Source of the DNA: Arachis hypogaea
Taxonomy: Eukaryota > Streptophyta > Magnoliopsida > Fabales > Fabaceae
Direction: 5' to 3'
Assembly (NCBI RefSeq): GCF_003086295.3
Contig: NC_092039.1
Span: 72,931,649 to 72,995,648, forward strand
DNA: 64,000 nucleotides
The position numbers and the translations under genes were made by a program. Of the stretch, positions 1 through 11,524 are shown one piece after another; position 1 is the first letter of the stretch, and each line of letters starts with the position of its first letter. The notes under the pieces are model-generated. The model saw nothing but the letters and a program-made list of their open reading frames with translations. It was not told the DNA's origin and made no database searches.

Positions 1-797
1 CAAACACAACATATAATATATATAAATAAGGATTAAATACAAAATCAATGTTTAAGATTGTTTTAAAATGACAAAAATATCTTTTTAGATTTAAGGTTAT
101 TTAATTAAATTAGAAATTAAAATTTGAATTTGATTCTAAAAGGCTAAAATAGTTAGAGTTTATTTTAAGAGACTAAAATGCTCTTTTAATAGTAATTTCA
201 AAATGACAGAAATATCTTTATCAAATTAATGAAGAGCATTTATTGTATTAGAAGTTAATTTTTTTTAAAAAAAATCTGAAATACCAGTGGAGTATATTTT
301 AAGAGATAAAAATACCTTTTTAGCATTAATTTAAAATGATAACAATACCCTCATAGAACAGTACATGCATAATTCTACAAATAAATGTTGTATAAAAATA
401 AAAGTATTCATGGATATTTGATGTCACTAAAATTTTCATAGAAAACCAATACATCAATGTATGTTACTTATGTAATTTTTTATTTATAATTCTACATATT
501 TCATTCTATACAATTTCGAACATTGGATAATTATCACTTTTAATATATTCATTTAGATTAATGTTTAGGGAGTTAATTTTTTTTCAGTTAACATCAGCTA
601 TTTTTTTTAATTATTTTGTTTATCTTAAATTCTAGATCCTAGATTATAAACTTTAAAGAAAAGTTGGTTAATGTTGGCTAATTAAAAAATAATTTCCTCT
701 CTCATTCTTTTATTCACAAATTTAATGATGATAATATCTTAATTTTGCACTATCCTTTTACATTATATCTCGTGCAACGTACGGGCACGTACCCTAG
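1..797 (+). mobile_element. Probable non-autonomous Helitron, 3' end
   Basis: AT-rich sequence without a credible reading frame. It ends in a Helitron-like 3' terminus: a 5-bp stem CGTGC (771-775) pairs with GCACG (785-789) around a 9-nt loop, and CTAG follows 4 nt later at 794-797, with a T next to it. Plant Helitrons typically end in a short GC hairpin a few bases before CTRR and insert between A and T. The 5' TC terminus is not recognised and may lie left of the window. No Rep or helicase coding is visible. Confidence 0.45.
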
Positions 798-880
798 TTA
801 TTCTTTCAAGTTTGATACGTTATGGCCATAATGATTATGTGGCAAGAGCTCAAAAGAGTAATAAAACTTCATGTTTATAG

Positions 881-985
881 AGTTTGCGAAGGCGTCCCCT
901 TAAACTAGATGACAAAGTATCGCAGCTTGCAGCTCGTATTCAGGAACAGTTGCCATCAGAAGTTTTGCCAAGACAGCAAGAATGA
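881..985 (+). CDS. Possible terminal exon of an unidentified host gene
   Basis: An open stretch of 34 codons plus TGA follows a plausible splice acceptor (TTTATAG, ending at 880). The exon would start in phase 0. The peptide is charged and helix-prone: it begins SLRRRPLKLDDK and ends EVLPRQQE. Codon choice is unlike the AT-rich surroundings, and about 400 bp of non-repetitive, 3'UTR-like sequence follows. I do not recognise the family. Upstream exons are not visible because Helitron-like sequence ends at 797, so this may be a stranded gene fragment. A chance open frame cannot be excluded. Confidence 0.27.
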   Translation, partial: SLRRRPLKLDDKVSQLAARIQEQLPSEVLPRQQE

Positions 986-1283
986 AGATTTTCGTTCAAG
1001 TAAAAGTTAGATGTGTTATGAATCTGTCATAATTTGGTACTTCATATTTTCATGTACAGAATGAATGATACGTGCACAAAATAATTTTCATAAGCAACCA
1101 TCACTTTCAGTGAATGAATGGTTGAGTTTTATAATCATTGCTTATTTGCATTTCAACTCAACCCAGAACATCTCAATTATTCATTCAGTGAACACCAGCA
1201 TTATGTAAGATGTTTCTATATGTGTGCATAATTTCTCTTCATTTTATGTGCCAATGTGTAAACTACTAAACTGTAGTAATGTT

Positions 1284-1343
1284 CAGTCAAATTTTATGTT
1301 TATTGAATTTGGTCAGTCAAATTTTATGTTTATTGAATTTGGT
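1284..1343 (+). repeat. Perfect 30-bp tandem duplication
   Basis: Two identical adjacent 30-bp units, 1284-1313 and 1314-1343, each beginning CAGTCAAATTTTATG. The absence of differences suggests a recent slippage or duplication event in otherwise low-copy-looking sequence. Confidence 0.95.
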
Positions 1344-1408
1344 CAAGAGCAATTCGGCGGCCCCTCCCATACACAAGCCATAAACGTCCTTTTTAGTTTT
1401 TACCCAAT

Positions 1409-2000
1409 GTTCTGAAAATTGGACTTGCTGGTTCAACCGGGTTAATTGAGAACCGGTTTCTTAGCTAGTTCTGTTGAAGTGAAAAACTGTCTGACAAAAA
1501 AATTGGTGAAAAAATCGATCAAATCAACGGTTAATTAGTGAACTGCATGAACTAGATTTTTTTTATGATTTTCAATTTAAAAACATAAAATAAAAAATAC
1601 ATAAACCCTTTCTCTTCTCTCTCACACACACCACCTAGCTTCTCTCTCTCTCTCTGAGCTCCACAGAAGATGAAACCCTAGCAGCCCCTCTCTCACCTGG
1701 ACAATCACCAGCAGCAGCTAGCGGCGGCTAGTGTCACCGTCTGACGAACTCTTCTTCTCTGCTAGCGTTGAGTCCCACCGTCGCGATCCTCTTCTCCTGG
1801 ATCCCTTCACCTCACGTTGCCAGGAATGCTCAGAGCTACTGTTGGCGTCGCTGCCTCTGTTCTCGTTGTTGTCGGCCACCCTGAAATTGTCTTTGTCCTC
1901 TTCGTCGATCCGTCTCTCTCACGTACTTTAAGTCCCTGTCTTCAATCCACTCTGTGCCCGAGCTTACTTTCCCTCTTCCATCGCCGTCACTTGGCTTCCT
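1409..2000 (+). mobile_element. Fragment of CCGG-rich TIR DNA transposon (same family as 22340-23687)
   Basis: The first roughly 160 bp align by eye with the left end of the complete copy at 22340: a TCTGAAAA start, GGTTCAACCGG, GAACCGGT, the block around GGTGAAAAAA and a GGTTAA block. As in that copy, the terminal region is followed by a pyrimidine-rich, UTR-like stretch (about 1610-1660) and then a GC-richer segment. No matching right terminus is seen before the element-A LTR starts near 2652, so this copy is truncated. Its right limit is approximate. Confidence 0.5.
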
Positions 2001-2651
2001 CCTTCGCCGTTGGTCTTCAATATAATTTTGCTTGTTTTGTATTTTTATTTGGTTTTCTAATTTTTGATTCTGAGTTTGTTAATTTTTGCTTAATTTGAGT
2101 TACTAAATTTCTGAGTTTGTAAGCCTTCATCCTTACACTACTTCAGTTTATTTTTGGGAGTTAATTGCTGTTTTCTTGGATTTAATTATGTTGATTGTTG
2201 CTTTTTTTGGGGGGTTAATTGTTCTTTTTTTATTGTTGTCTTCTAGATTTAATTTCTATTGATTGTTGTCTTCTACTTTTTAGTTTTTTTTATTTTGTTA
2301 ATTATATGAATTAATTAGATTTTGTAATTTTATTTTTGTAAGCTTTAAATTATGTTTTTGTTCTGTTATTAATTTGTTACTGTAGTTTGATTTCATAGTC
2401 TGTTTGTTTGTAAATTCATTAGTTAGCCTGTGATTCTGTTTGCAAATTCAGTGGTTAGCGGTTATTACTAATTTGTTAGTTAGTTTTGACTATTAGATTA
2501 TAAATTCTAAGTTGCTATGTTGTGAGTCGCTATTGTGATTCTGAGTTTTGGTTAGTTTTGATTATTAGTGGTTATTACTGTGATTCTAAGTTGCTATTTT
2601 CTGCCATAATGTTGTTGTTGGTTTTTTTTTTGTTTTTGATAAAGTTAATTT
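2001..2651. other. T-rich non-coding filler
   Basis: Low-complexity sequence rich in T and in TTG/TTTG repeats. It could be the diverged interior of the adjacent DNA transposon fragment or the start of another old repeat. No coding or structural signal is visible. It ends where similarity to the element-A LTR begins. Confidence 0.5.
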
Positions 2652-5295
2652 GGGTTCTATCCCTAATTTCGGTGGATAAGTTTGAACAGTGGTGCTTGTT
2701 GGAGCTGTCTTGACTATTTGAAAGAATTTGGATTGGAATTGGTGGCTTGATTTTGGTTGAAAGCTTGTTTGGACTTAAATTTGGGTATTGTGCATATTGT
2801 GAATTAGCCAAGGTATGGTTTCGGTTTCCTCTATATAATATGTAATATTTCTGGACACTTTTGCTAGTAGACCTTAGGATAAGATTGAATTGGTTGTTGA
2901 AATTTGTTGAAATGACGATATATGATGAATTGATGAATTTTGATAAATTTTGATGAACTATGTTGTTATTGGTAAATGATGTTGAATATTGTGATTGAGA
3001 TTGAATGGTGCTAATTATGATGATTGGTAATGATAGAATGATACTTGATGAGTGTGTTGGTTGAGAAATGGTTTTAATATGAGGAATTTGATGATTGGGG
3101 TTGAGAATTATGAGGATAGTGTATTTCTAGTGGAAATTTGGTAAGAGTGGTGATTTCAGACAAAAATGGTAAGTTCTAATGTGAATTGATGTGTGTTGTG
3201 ACTTGGAGTTGGTTTGGTTCAAAGTTTTGAAAATTAGAGAACCTTTTTGGATTTTGTGAAACTTGATTTTTACCGAACTTTGGCTGATCATAACTTGAGT
3301 CTCAGTTTTTGAAATTGATTGAAATTTGTCTTAATTTGAAGTTCATTTAAAGATATTTAAATTGATATAAAGTTTGTGAAAAATGGAGTTTTGTAGAGAA
3401 ATTTATGAACGTTTAAGGTTTGGTGTTAAAAACTGAAATTTTGCAGATTTAAAAATTTTCCAAGTCTGGTGAGGGTTGTGTACACGACACAATACATGCA
3501 ACGTGAGCATTCTATTCGGGTTGGGCATCTCGCGTACACGGGCACTGCATGCATATGCGAACTACCAAAATTTTGACCCTTGCACGCGAGCTACAACACG
3601 CGGCGCGAGCTTCGCATTCGGGTTGGACATCTCACATACGCGAACAGGGGGTTGCATACGCGATCACCCATTTTTAACAGCAAGCGTACGTGAGACAGGG
3701 GCTTGCATACCCGAGACCCATCTTTTGCTGAAAAATCATTTTTCTTTGTTTTCAAAGGTTCTCTAGCTTTTCAAACATTCTTTAAGTGCCGTTTAAGAAT
3801 ACTATCTAGTGCTTAGGTCCTAATACTACTATAGATGAGTGAGTAACTTAATTTAGAGAAATTCTGTATGAATTTAGAAGATGGAGACTTAAGTTTCTGG
3901 AGTGTTGAAGATGGATCAGTTGTGTGAAATGGCAGAGTATTATAACGATGATTAATATGATGAGTTATGGAGTTACGGGCTGATGATGTTTGAGATGAGT
4001 CTAGGACTCGAGATTGAATGATGACTTTTATGAGTAATAAGAATGATTTCTGAAAAGGTACTGATATTGTTGAGATGCTATGCGCCTGGTAAGGACGGTG
4101 GTTAATCCCGCTTGTCGTGGTCGCGGTGGCGACATAAGGACGGTGGTTAATCCTGCTTACATTGAGATGTGAGGTCTGTGGCTAAGTATCCCGCTCGCAT
4201 CCTTTCGAGTCACAAGAGTGAGTCGGGTACTATATCCCTAGGAAAGTGAGCCGTGCACTATATCCCTGGGGGGTTCCCGTTTATATTGTGACCGAAAGAC
4301 ATTTCCATGGGAAGGTGTCGGGTTGGCAATTGAACCGACAATGTGATATCACAGCCAAATAGGACAGACATTCATCATGCGCATATTCTATATGTTTGCT
4401 TGCTTTGCCGACTTGCATTGTTTGCCTAATTGTATGACATGTCTAATTACTTCTTGAATTACTTGATATACATGATTATACTTGTGTTTTACTTGTATTG
4501 CTATTACTTGTGTTTTCTATTGGGATTGTGGAGGTTCGGAAGGCGGTGGCGATGGAATCGCATGACGATTAGGTTGATAAAGGCTGTGGGACAGTGGTGT
4601 AAGTGTTAGATTAGATTTCCCTAAGTTAGATGACCTATTTAAGGATTGATTTATCTGTTTTATAAGCTTGAATATTATGATTGATGTGAAGTTCTAGGAT
4701 TGCCTCTGGCGTCCTGAAATCTTATATCTTACATTACTGGGCACTGTTACGATACTGAGAATCTTTGGTTTTCATACCATATTCTGTTGTTATTTTTCAA
4801 ACGTAGGTTATAACCCACCTCGGTGAGTTGTGTGATAGTGACAAAGCGGAGGATCTTTTGTATCTTTTGGATTTCTTTTGAATAATTTGTTTTAGTACTC
4901 TCACTTTTGTATCTATATTTTCCTTAGAGGGTAACCTTGAGAGAGATATTGTATATGTTGTTTTAACTTTCAGAACTTTGTTATGTCTGTATATAGCTAG
5001 TCGACCTAAACTCCGCGGGTTGAGGCTAATATTTTATGACTATTATACTTATATATCTACATATGTCTTGTTATCTCGTATCTCTATCTTTTGCCTTTAT
5101 GCTTGTAGCTTCGTGTGAACGTATTGCGCTTTTGTAACTCTCTTTTTGAGCTTTTTCCTTTATCGGCCTTCTAGAATTACTATCTTTTTCTATATATACA
5201 TATATTATATCATATAAGCCTTAGAATTGTCGTGACCTTTAATTATCCTTTGCTTTACGGCATGAGGTAAGGTTTAGGGTAATTAGGGTGTTACA
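2652..5295 (+). repeat. Element A 5' LTR, 5'-truncated
   Basis: Matches the 3' LTR: 2652-3200 aligns with 42708-43207 and 44774 onward. It ends GTGTTACA immediately before the primer site. About 700 bp of the LTR 5' end present at 42004-42707 are missing here. It holds a CpG-rich stretch (about 3475-3720) containing CGCG/ACACGCG motifs, and a short internal repeat around 4090-4165 in which AAGGACGGTGGTTAATCC occurs twice. Confidence 0.82.
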
Positions 5296-5300
5296 TTTAG

Positions 5301-5314
5301 TGGTATCAAAGCAG
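5301..5314 (+). other. Primer-binding site, initiator tRNA-Met (element A)
   Basis: TGGTATCAAAGCAG lies 5 nt after the LTR end. It matches TGGTATCAGAGC, the complement of the 3' end of plant initiator tRNA-Met, with one or two differences. Confidence 0.85.
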
Positions 5315-5519
5315 TTCGTCCTCGTAAACTTGAGTGATGGACCGATTGTGATTCATTGCATACTCTGTGTCTTTTTCTTTCATGCTATTTAGGTTATCTA
5401 GTTGATATTGCATATCATGTTTGTTTGTGAGTGCCTTTTTGGGATAATTGAAACATTAGGCTCTTAATATTGAGACTGATCACCTTGATATCGACTGTTT
5501 GGTGTAGACAGGAACGCTA

Positions 5520-6015
5520 ATGCCTACTTGCGAACAAGGTCGTACGTGTACATGGGGAGGAACTGAGAATGACCAACTGGCCGACAACCATGCTGAGTTC
5601 ATGGTGGCATGACCAATTTGGCAAATACTATGCAAGCCAACACTACTGCGACTATGCAAGCCGTGGAAAGGTTGGGTCAACCGGCTGGGAATGGTAATGG
5701 AAACGGAAAAGGAAATGGAGAGGGAGACGATAACAACTTGAGAGGTGTTCCAATGATCCTGGCTTCATTTCTCAAGATTCATCCATAAACCTTCAGAGGG
5801 TCGACCAACCCTGCTAAAGCAGACAATTGGTTTCGAGCTATGGAGCACGCACTAGAGACTCAGCATGTCCCGGCTAACCAATACGTAGAGTTTACGACCT
5901 ATCAATTGATGGGAGAGGCACAACATTGGTGGCAAGGAGAGTGCCAGTTGCTGCGACTTCCGAATGCGGAGATTCCTTGGGAAGTGTTTCAAACGACATT
6001 TTACAGGAAGTATTT
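5520..6015 (+). pseudogene. Element A gag, N-terminal half, broken
   Basis: An ATG at 5520 opens a frame that shifts near 5609. The continuing frame has a TAA in the segment FLKIHP-stop-TFRG (about 5786). The rest reads as the start of a Ty3 gag capsid domain, with WFRAMEHAL, QLMGEAQHWW and EVFQTTFYRKYF, matching the Retrotrans_gag pattern of Tekay elements. Coding stops abruptly at the junction with element B, so about two thirds of gag are missing. Non-functional. Confidence 0.8.
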
Positions 6016-6026
6016 TCTGGAGTCAG

Positions 6027-7520
6027 TGGTTTATCTTGTGTTTAATTGAGTGGTTTCATCAAGTCTTTACCCACTTATTCATATGAACTGCATGATTTTA
6101 CAATCCCTTCCTAAGTTTGTTGTATGGTTGAAAACTTGCTTCCTAGAGATCATTAATTTGTGTATTTCAAGTCTCCTTTATACCATTCGATGTAGTGATC
6201 CGTGTGTTAAGTGTTTCAGGCTTTACAAGACAAGAATGACTTAGAGAATGGAGAGGAAGCTTGCAAAAATGGAAGGAACACAAGAAACTAAGGAGATGAC
6301 CAAGCGAGAATCGACGCGCGCGCATGGCTCATGCGAGTGCGTGGAATGGAGAAAGTCGCAGCGACGCGTGCGCGTGCTTGACGCGTACGCACGAATTGGA
6401 GTCTGCACGAATGATGCGCATATGTGGACGACGCGTAAGCGTGACAAGGAAAACTGTTGAATGACGCGCACGCGTGACCTGTGTGATCTGCAGAAATAAC
6501 AGAAAACGCTGGGGGCGATTTTGGGCCGTGTTTTGACCCAGTTTTCGGCCCAGAAACACAGAATAAAGCCAGAGAATGTGCAGAAACTCAAGAGACATCA
6601 ACACACATTATCATTAGTATAGTTTTAGGATTTTAGATATGAATCTAGAGAGAATCACTCTTCCTCTAGGTTTTCTTTACATTCATAAGTTTATTAATTT
6701 TATGCTTTTGCTTTGGATTTTGGGTATTGAAGAGTCACCACCTCCGTTGAAGTTACTATTCTAGTTTGTTTCCTTATTCCCTTACTCCTTTAGTTATTTA
6801 TTAATCCTGTTCAGATAATTATGTTGCACTTGGGATTTATTAATACAATTTATTTCTTTTTCCTTTAATCAATTTTCAATACTTATTCTGTTTAATTTAT
6901 CATGTCTTCTTCTATTATTTCTGTGAGCATTTTATTCATGTTAATGGAGTAAATCCCCAACATGACATTGGGGTTGATTAAAAGGAGACACTTCAGTTGG
7001 AAGGCTTAAGTGAATATTAAACTGGAAGTTGTTGGCTAGTTCTATATTTACTAACGCTAGACCTTCCCAAGGGAGAGGACTAGGATTTGCGAATAAGAGT
7101 TAGCTCAATCACTTGACTTTCCTTTATTTAGTAAGGGTTAACTAAGTGAAAACAACAACCTTTTTGATACTACACCTAAGAAATCCCAACAAGGATAGAA
7201 CTTCCAATTGATCATTCTCCCAGTCAAGGCTTTTTTATTTAGAATATTAATAATCATTCTTAGTTTTTATTTCTTTAATTTACAACTATTTAGTTGCTCA
7301 TTATCCAAACTCAACTCTCTTGAAAACCCCTAATTAATAAATTAGCATTCTCTCTGCAACTCGTTGGGAGACGACCTGGGATTCATACTCCCAATATTTT
7401 ATTTCTAAAATTTTGTGACAACTCTTTTAAATTAATACGCGGAATCTTCATTGGTTAAGATCTATACTTGCAACGCCGTTTTCTCTATAAACTCTTAATC
7501 GGTGATTTTCCGCCACGTCA
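6027..7520 (+). repeat. Element B first LTR (lacks terminal 18 bp)
   Basis: Aligns with 25965-27492. It begins at TGGTTTATCTTG and ends CCACGTCA. A CpG-rich array of ACGCG(T/C)..GCGTGAC motifs lies at about 6310-6480. It has one copy of a 17-bp unit where the other LTR has three, which exactly accounts for the 34-bp length difference. An AATAAAG remnant near 6562 occupies the position of the TATA box seen in the K LTR. Confidence 0.85.
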
Positions 7521-7525
7521 ATTTT

Positions 7526-7543
7526 TGGCACCGTTGCCGGGGA
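7526..7543 (+). other. Primer-binding site, tRNA-Asp (element B)
   Basis: TGGCACCGTTGCCGGGGA starts 5 nt after the LTR. It complements the 3' end of plant tRNA-Asp(GTC) with one mismatch (A for G at the fifth base). Confidence 0.85.
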
Positions 7544-7636
7544 GTTGCAACAGTGTGCTAATTTATTGGTTAGATTTTTATTTTATTTGCACTTTATTTT
7601 ATTTTATTTCCATGAGCTGTATGTTTCTTTCATTGA

Positions 7637-8533
7637 ATGACGCATTCACTACCTGATCCGAGCCTACCCGCATTTGATCCTGAAATTGAAAGAACTATCT
7701 CACATATAAGGCGGGCTCGGCGTCAGTTAGTCCTTTCTGAGGACAAATTTGAAACGTCATTTAAGGAAGAAACATGCTCCCTTTCTACTGATTTGGTTGA
7801 TTAGAACGCAGAGGACATGGCAGCTCCCAGGAGGATTATTCTTCAGGAGGCAGGAGTTCTGGACTTTACACTCCCAGAAGGATTACTCTTCTGGAGGCGG
7901 GAGCTCCGGACTTTACACTACCACCTTTCCAAGCGCGTCATCCAAATTTGGGTGCAGATATTGAACTGAAGACTACACTAATTAATCTATTGCCAAAGTT
8001 TCACGGCCTACCTGCTCAAGAGCCTCTCAAGCACTTCAGAGATTTTCAGACAGCCTGTTCTACTATTAGGCGTAATGGTGCGACTGAGACTTCTATTCTG
8101 TTAGCCGCTTTTCCATTTTCTCTTGAGGGGAAGGCGAGAGAGTCGTACTACACTCAACCTGAGAATTCTTGGAGAAATACTTTCCAGCTGAAGTTACCGA
8201 TTGATTGAGGAAAGAAATTTCAATGATTATTCAAGGTGAATCTGAGACTCTTTATGAATATTGGGAGTGCTTCTATAATCTCCTAGACGCATGCCCCCAC
8301 CACATGATTGACAAGTTGGTATTGATCAGCTACTTTACACAAGGCATGAAGCCTCAGGATAAGACCACATTGGATGGTGCAAGTAATGGGTCTCTGAAAA
8401 AGTACAAGACTACAGATGAAGCATGGCAACTGATCGCTGACTTAGCTGAATCTGCTCGGAACCACAAGCATAGGAACAACCATCCTAAGGTTGTTGTAGA
8501 GGTTTCCTCTAGGAGTGAGACTACTACTATCAC
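7637..8533 (+). pseudogene. Element B gag, N-terminal part, broken
   Basis: The ATG at 7637 opens a frame with an arginine-rich segment (IRRARRQL) that hits TAG at 7802, where the second copy has a Phe codon. A 47-bp tandem duplication (7824-7870 and 7871-7917) shifts the frame. The capsid domain then reads from about 7948 (LLPKFHGLPAQEPLKHF, TSILLAAFPFSLEGKA), breaks again near 8190, and resumes with ETLYEYWECFYNLLDACPHH up to the K insertion. These are hallmarks of the Athila-type Retrotrans_gag domain. The frame continues in phase after K, at 15628. Confidence 0.85.
7824..7917 (+). repeat. 47-bp tandem duplication inside gag
   Basis: Units 7824-7870 and 7871-7917 start CTCCCAG(G/A)AGGATTA and end GGACTTTACA. 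They differ at several sites. The second internal copy has the same duplication (27800-27846, then a partial unit up to the junction). Because 47 is not divisible by 3, it accounts for the frame change between the gag N-terminus and the capsid domain. Confidence 0.9.
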
Positions 8534-10026
8534 TGATAAACCACTATTTTATGGTTAATCTTATGCTCAATTGAGTGGTTTTTATCAACTCTTTACTCAC
8601 TTATTCATACAATTCGCATGTTTTATATTTTCCTTCCTGATTTTGTGCTATGATTGAAAACATGCTTCTTTGATCTTATATTTGCTTATTATTAATTCTC
8701 TCTTATTATCATTAGATGCCTTGATATGTGTGGTAAGTGTTTTCAGATATTATAGGGCAGGAATGACTTGGAGGATGGAAAGGAAGCATGCAAAAGTGGA
8801 AGGAATACAAGAAGTTGAAGAAGTTGTTAAGCTGTCTAGCCTGACCTCTTCGCACTCAAACGGCTATAACTTTAGCTACAGAGGTCCAAACGACGCGATT
8901 TCAGTTGCATTGGAAAGCTAACGTCCGGGGCTTCGATTTGATATATAATTTGCCACAGCTACCCCAAAGTTAGGCGACGCGAACGCGTGAATGACGCGTC
9001 CGCATCGCATCTGCGAACCTCAATCCGCGCGGCCGCGTGGACGACGCCTCCGCGTCACTTTGCCGCGACCTGTACGGACCAGATTGCACAATCAGCGACT
9101 TCTGGGCTGTTTCTGACCCAGTTTTCGGCCCGGAGAACACAGATTAGAGGCTATAAAGTGGGGTAATGCCTCCATTCATAATCATGCTCTCATAATTCAC
9201 GATTTTAGGATTAGATGTAGTTTTTAGAGAGAGAGGTTTTCTCCTCTCTCTTAGGATTTCTATTAGTTTAGTTCAATTCATCTTCATTCCAGGTTCTATA
9301 TTCCTTCAATATTTATTTTCTACTTTTATTTACTCTAATACTTTTATTTGTATTTGATTTATGTTGCCCAATTGGCTTATGAACCTTTTCATGTTATGAC
9401 TTGAATTTATATTTAGATGTAGTTTGATTGCTTTATTTACATGAATGCTTTTAATTTAATTTAGATATTTTCCCTTTTGGCTTTGGTTGATTAATTGGTG
9501 ACTCTTGAGTTATCAAACTCATTGTTGATTGAAAATTGGAATTCTTCAAGAATTGATTCGAGATCTAATAACTCTAACTTTTCCCAAGGAAAGACTGGGA
9601 CTTGAGGATTCGAATTAATTCATTCACTTGACTTACCTTCATAGCTAGAGGTTAACAAAGTGGGAGAAAAATCCAATTCTCATCACAATTGATAAGGATA
9701 ACAAGGATAGGACTTCCAGTTCTCATACTTTGCCAAGAGTTTATTTTACAATCATTTATTTAGTTTACTTGTCATTTATCATATCTGCTCCTCATTCTCA
9801 AAACCCCCGATTTACAAAACTCATAACAAATAATAAGAACATACCTCCCTGCAATTCCTTAAGAAGACGACCCGAGGTTTAAATACTTCGGTTATCAATT
9901 TATTTAGGGGTTTGTTACTTGTGACAACCAAAACGTTTGCACGAAGGGATTTCTGTTGGTTTAGAATCTATATCTACAACGCGACTATTTTTATAAAATT
10001 CTTTACTAGCAAAAATCCTAACGTCA
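8534..10026 (+). repeat. Element K 5' LTR
   Basis: Starts TGATAAACCACTATTTTATG and ends CCTAACGTCA. It contains a CpG-rich GACGCG..GCGTGA cluster at about 8975-9060 just before a TATA box. The last 70 bp or so differ strongly from the 3' LTR, although the rest aligns well. Confidence 0.88.
9152..9158 (+). promoter_or_regulatory. LTR TATA box (K 5' LTR)
   Basis: TATAAAG in the context GAGGCTATAAAGTGGGG. The same motif is at 14751-14757 in the 3' LTR. It lies about 90 bp downstream of the CpG-rich cluster. Promoter role inferred. Confidence 0.65.
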
Positions 10027-10029
10027 AAA

Positions 10030-10047
10030 TGGCGCCGTTGCCGGGGA
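10030..10047 (+). other. Primer-binding site, tRNA-Asp (element K)
   Basis: TGGCGCCGTTGCCGGGGA lies 3 nt after the LTR. It is a perfect 18-nt complement of the plant tRNA-Asp 3' end including CCA. Confidence 0.92.
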
Positions 10048-10304
10048 ATTGCAAACGTGTGCCTTATTATTGGTTATTGTAAATATTTTTCAAAAAAAAA
10101 ATTTTCAGATTTTTTTTAAAATTTTTATCTTATCTTATCTTATTTTTCAAAATTCAATTATTTTTTTAAAATCATCTCTTTTTCAAAATATTTTCTTTTT
10201 GTTAGTTTTTGTTTTTATTTTCTCTTACTACTATAAACTCTCACCCATTTGGCTATGAGTCTGGTTATAATTATGTTGCAGGAAGAGAAGATTATAATGA
10301 CAAC

Positions 10305-11507
10305 ATGCACCATGGTTGGAACAATCAAAGATGGGAGGAGCCACAAGGATTTGATCAACCCTCATGGCAACAACCACCTCCAATGGACTATCAACAACCA
10401 TTCTGTGATGCATATCAAGGCAATGGCTATGGTGAGAAATCTTTTGATTATCAACAACCACCACCATATGCCTATGAACCCTCTCCTCAACATGACTTTG
10501 GACCACCATACTCACAAGCCCCTTTCCGCCATTCACCTCCATATGACCCTAACCCTCAACCACCATACCAACCACCTTATGAGCCATATGAACCATATAT
10601 AGAACCACCCTAATTCCAACCCAGTTACTCCCAAGAACCACCACTTCAATATTCACCATCTCCATATCCATCAATCCAAGAGCACTATGATCCTACATAT
10701 GACAGCCGAGCGCATCAAGAGTCAAAGGATCGGTTCAAGGAAACAGTGGATCGATTTCAGGCAACCATTCGTCAATTGGAGCAAGCGATAAATCAATTAG
10801 CTTCCCGATGTTCGGACACTCAAGGAACCCCCATGGCTTCATGTGGACAATCTAATAAAGAACGTAGCATGATGGAGATACTAGAAACTCCGGTGAACAG
10901 AACAGAGCATGACTTTGTACTGGAACAAGTGAAGGAAGCCGGAATTATTGAAGAAGAAGAAGTGGTTGAAGACTTAGGAGATGCAGAACCTCCATGGAAA
11001 CGTCCAATCATAGAACCCCCTTCCAAGACGTTTGAAATTGATGCTGAGGAGGGTGTACAACCTCCAAGGCATATCACAGTTGAAGACTTAGAAGAGGTTG
11101 ATCAAGAGATGGAGATTCAAGAAGAAGAAGCACAACCTCCCATGCCATTGGAAAGCAATGAAGAGGAGATTGAATTGGAAGAGAGCTACCAAGAGGAAGA
11201 GGTTGAAATTGAAGAAGCTTGCAAAGAGGTGGTAGTTATCAGAGAAGAGCACAAGGGAGTGGAGCTTGCAATTTCATTAAAAATACCTCCCCCTAAGTTG
11301 CCATCATCCTTCACAACATTCAAGTGGGTAAAATTCATATCCCTTAGCTTTCTAATTCCACTTGAATATGGGCTACTGGAGACGGATAGTCAACTTAGAG
11401 CTCTTTGTGACATTAAGAGTAAGCGGAAGATGGTGAGTGGTAAGAATTGTCCTGCAAGGTTCATCAGGTTGGAAAACACGCATATTGCATACTGCATAAT
11501 TACATAA
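10305..11507 (+). pseudogene. Element K ORF: P/Q/Y-rich plus acidic protein of unknown function, one in-frame stop
   Basis: A single frame of about 400 codons runs from the first in-frame ATG (10305, MHHGW) to TAA at 11505, broken only by TAA at 10611-10613 where neighbouring codons suggest an original CAA. Residues about 10-130 are rich in Pro, Gln and Tyr (YQQPPPYAYEPSP, PPYEPYEPYIEPP) and look disordered. A helical segment follows (RFQATIRQLEQAINQLA), then a long Glu-rich region (EEEIELEESYQEEEVEIEEA), then a more hydrophobic C-terminus (FISLSFLIPLEYGLL). No zinc knuckle, capsid, protease or RT motif is seen. It sits where gag-pol should be. It could be a highly derived gag-like or RNA-binding protein. 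I do not recognise a named family. Confidence 0.7.
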
Positions 11508-11524
11508 TAAAAAAAAGAAAGGGA

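Noticed and set aside
3476..3766. 96-codon open frame in the A LTR
   Set aside because: Overlaps the CpG-rich promoter-type segment of the LTR; the 3' LTR counterpart near 45100 is not conserved as a frame.
6241..6604. Arg/Thr/Ala-rich open frames on both strands in the B LTR
   Set aside because: Produced by the ACGCG array lacking stop codons; no family signature, and located in a promoter region.
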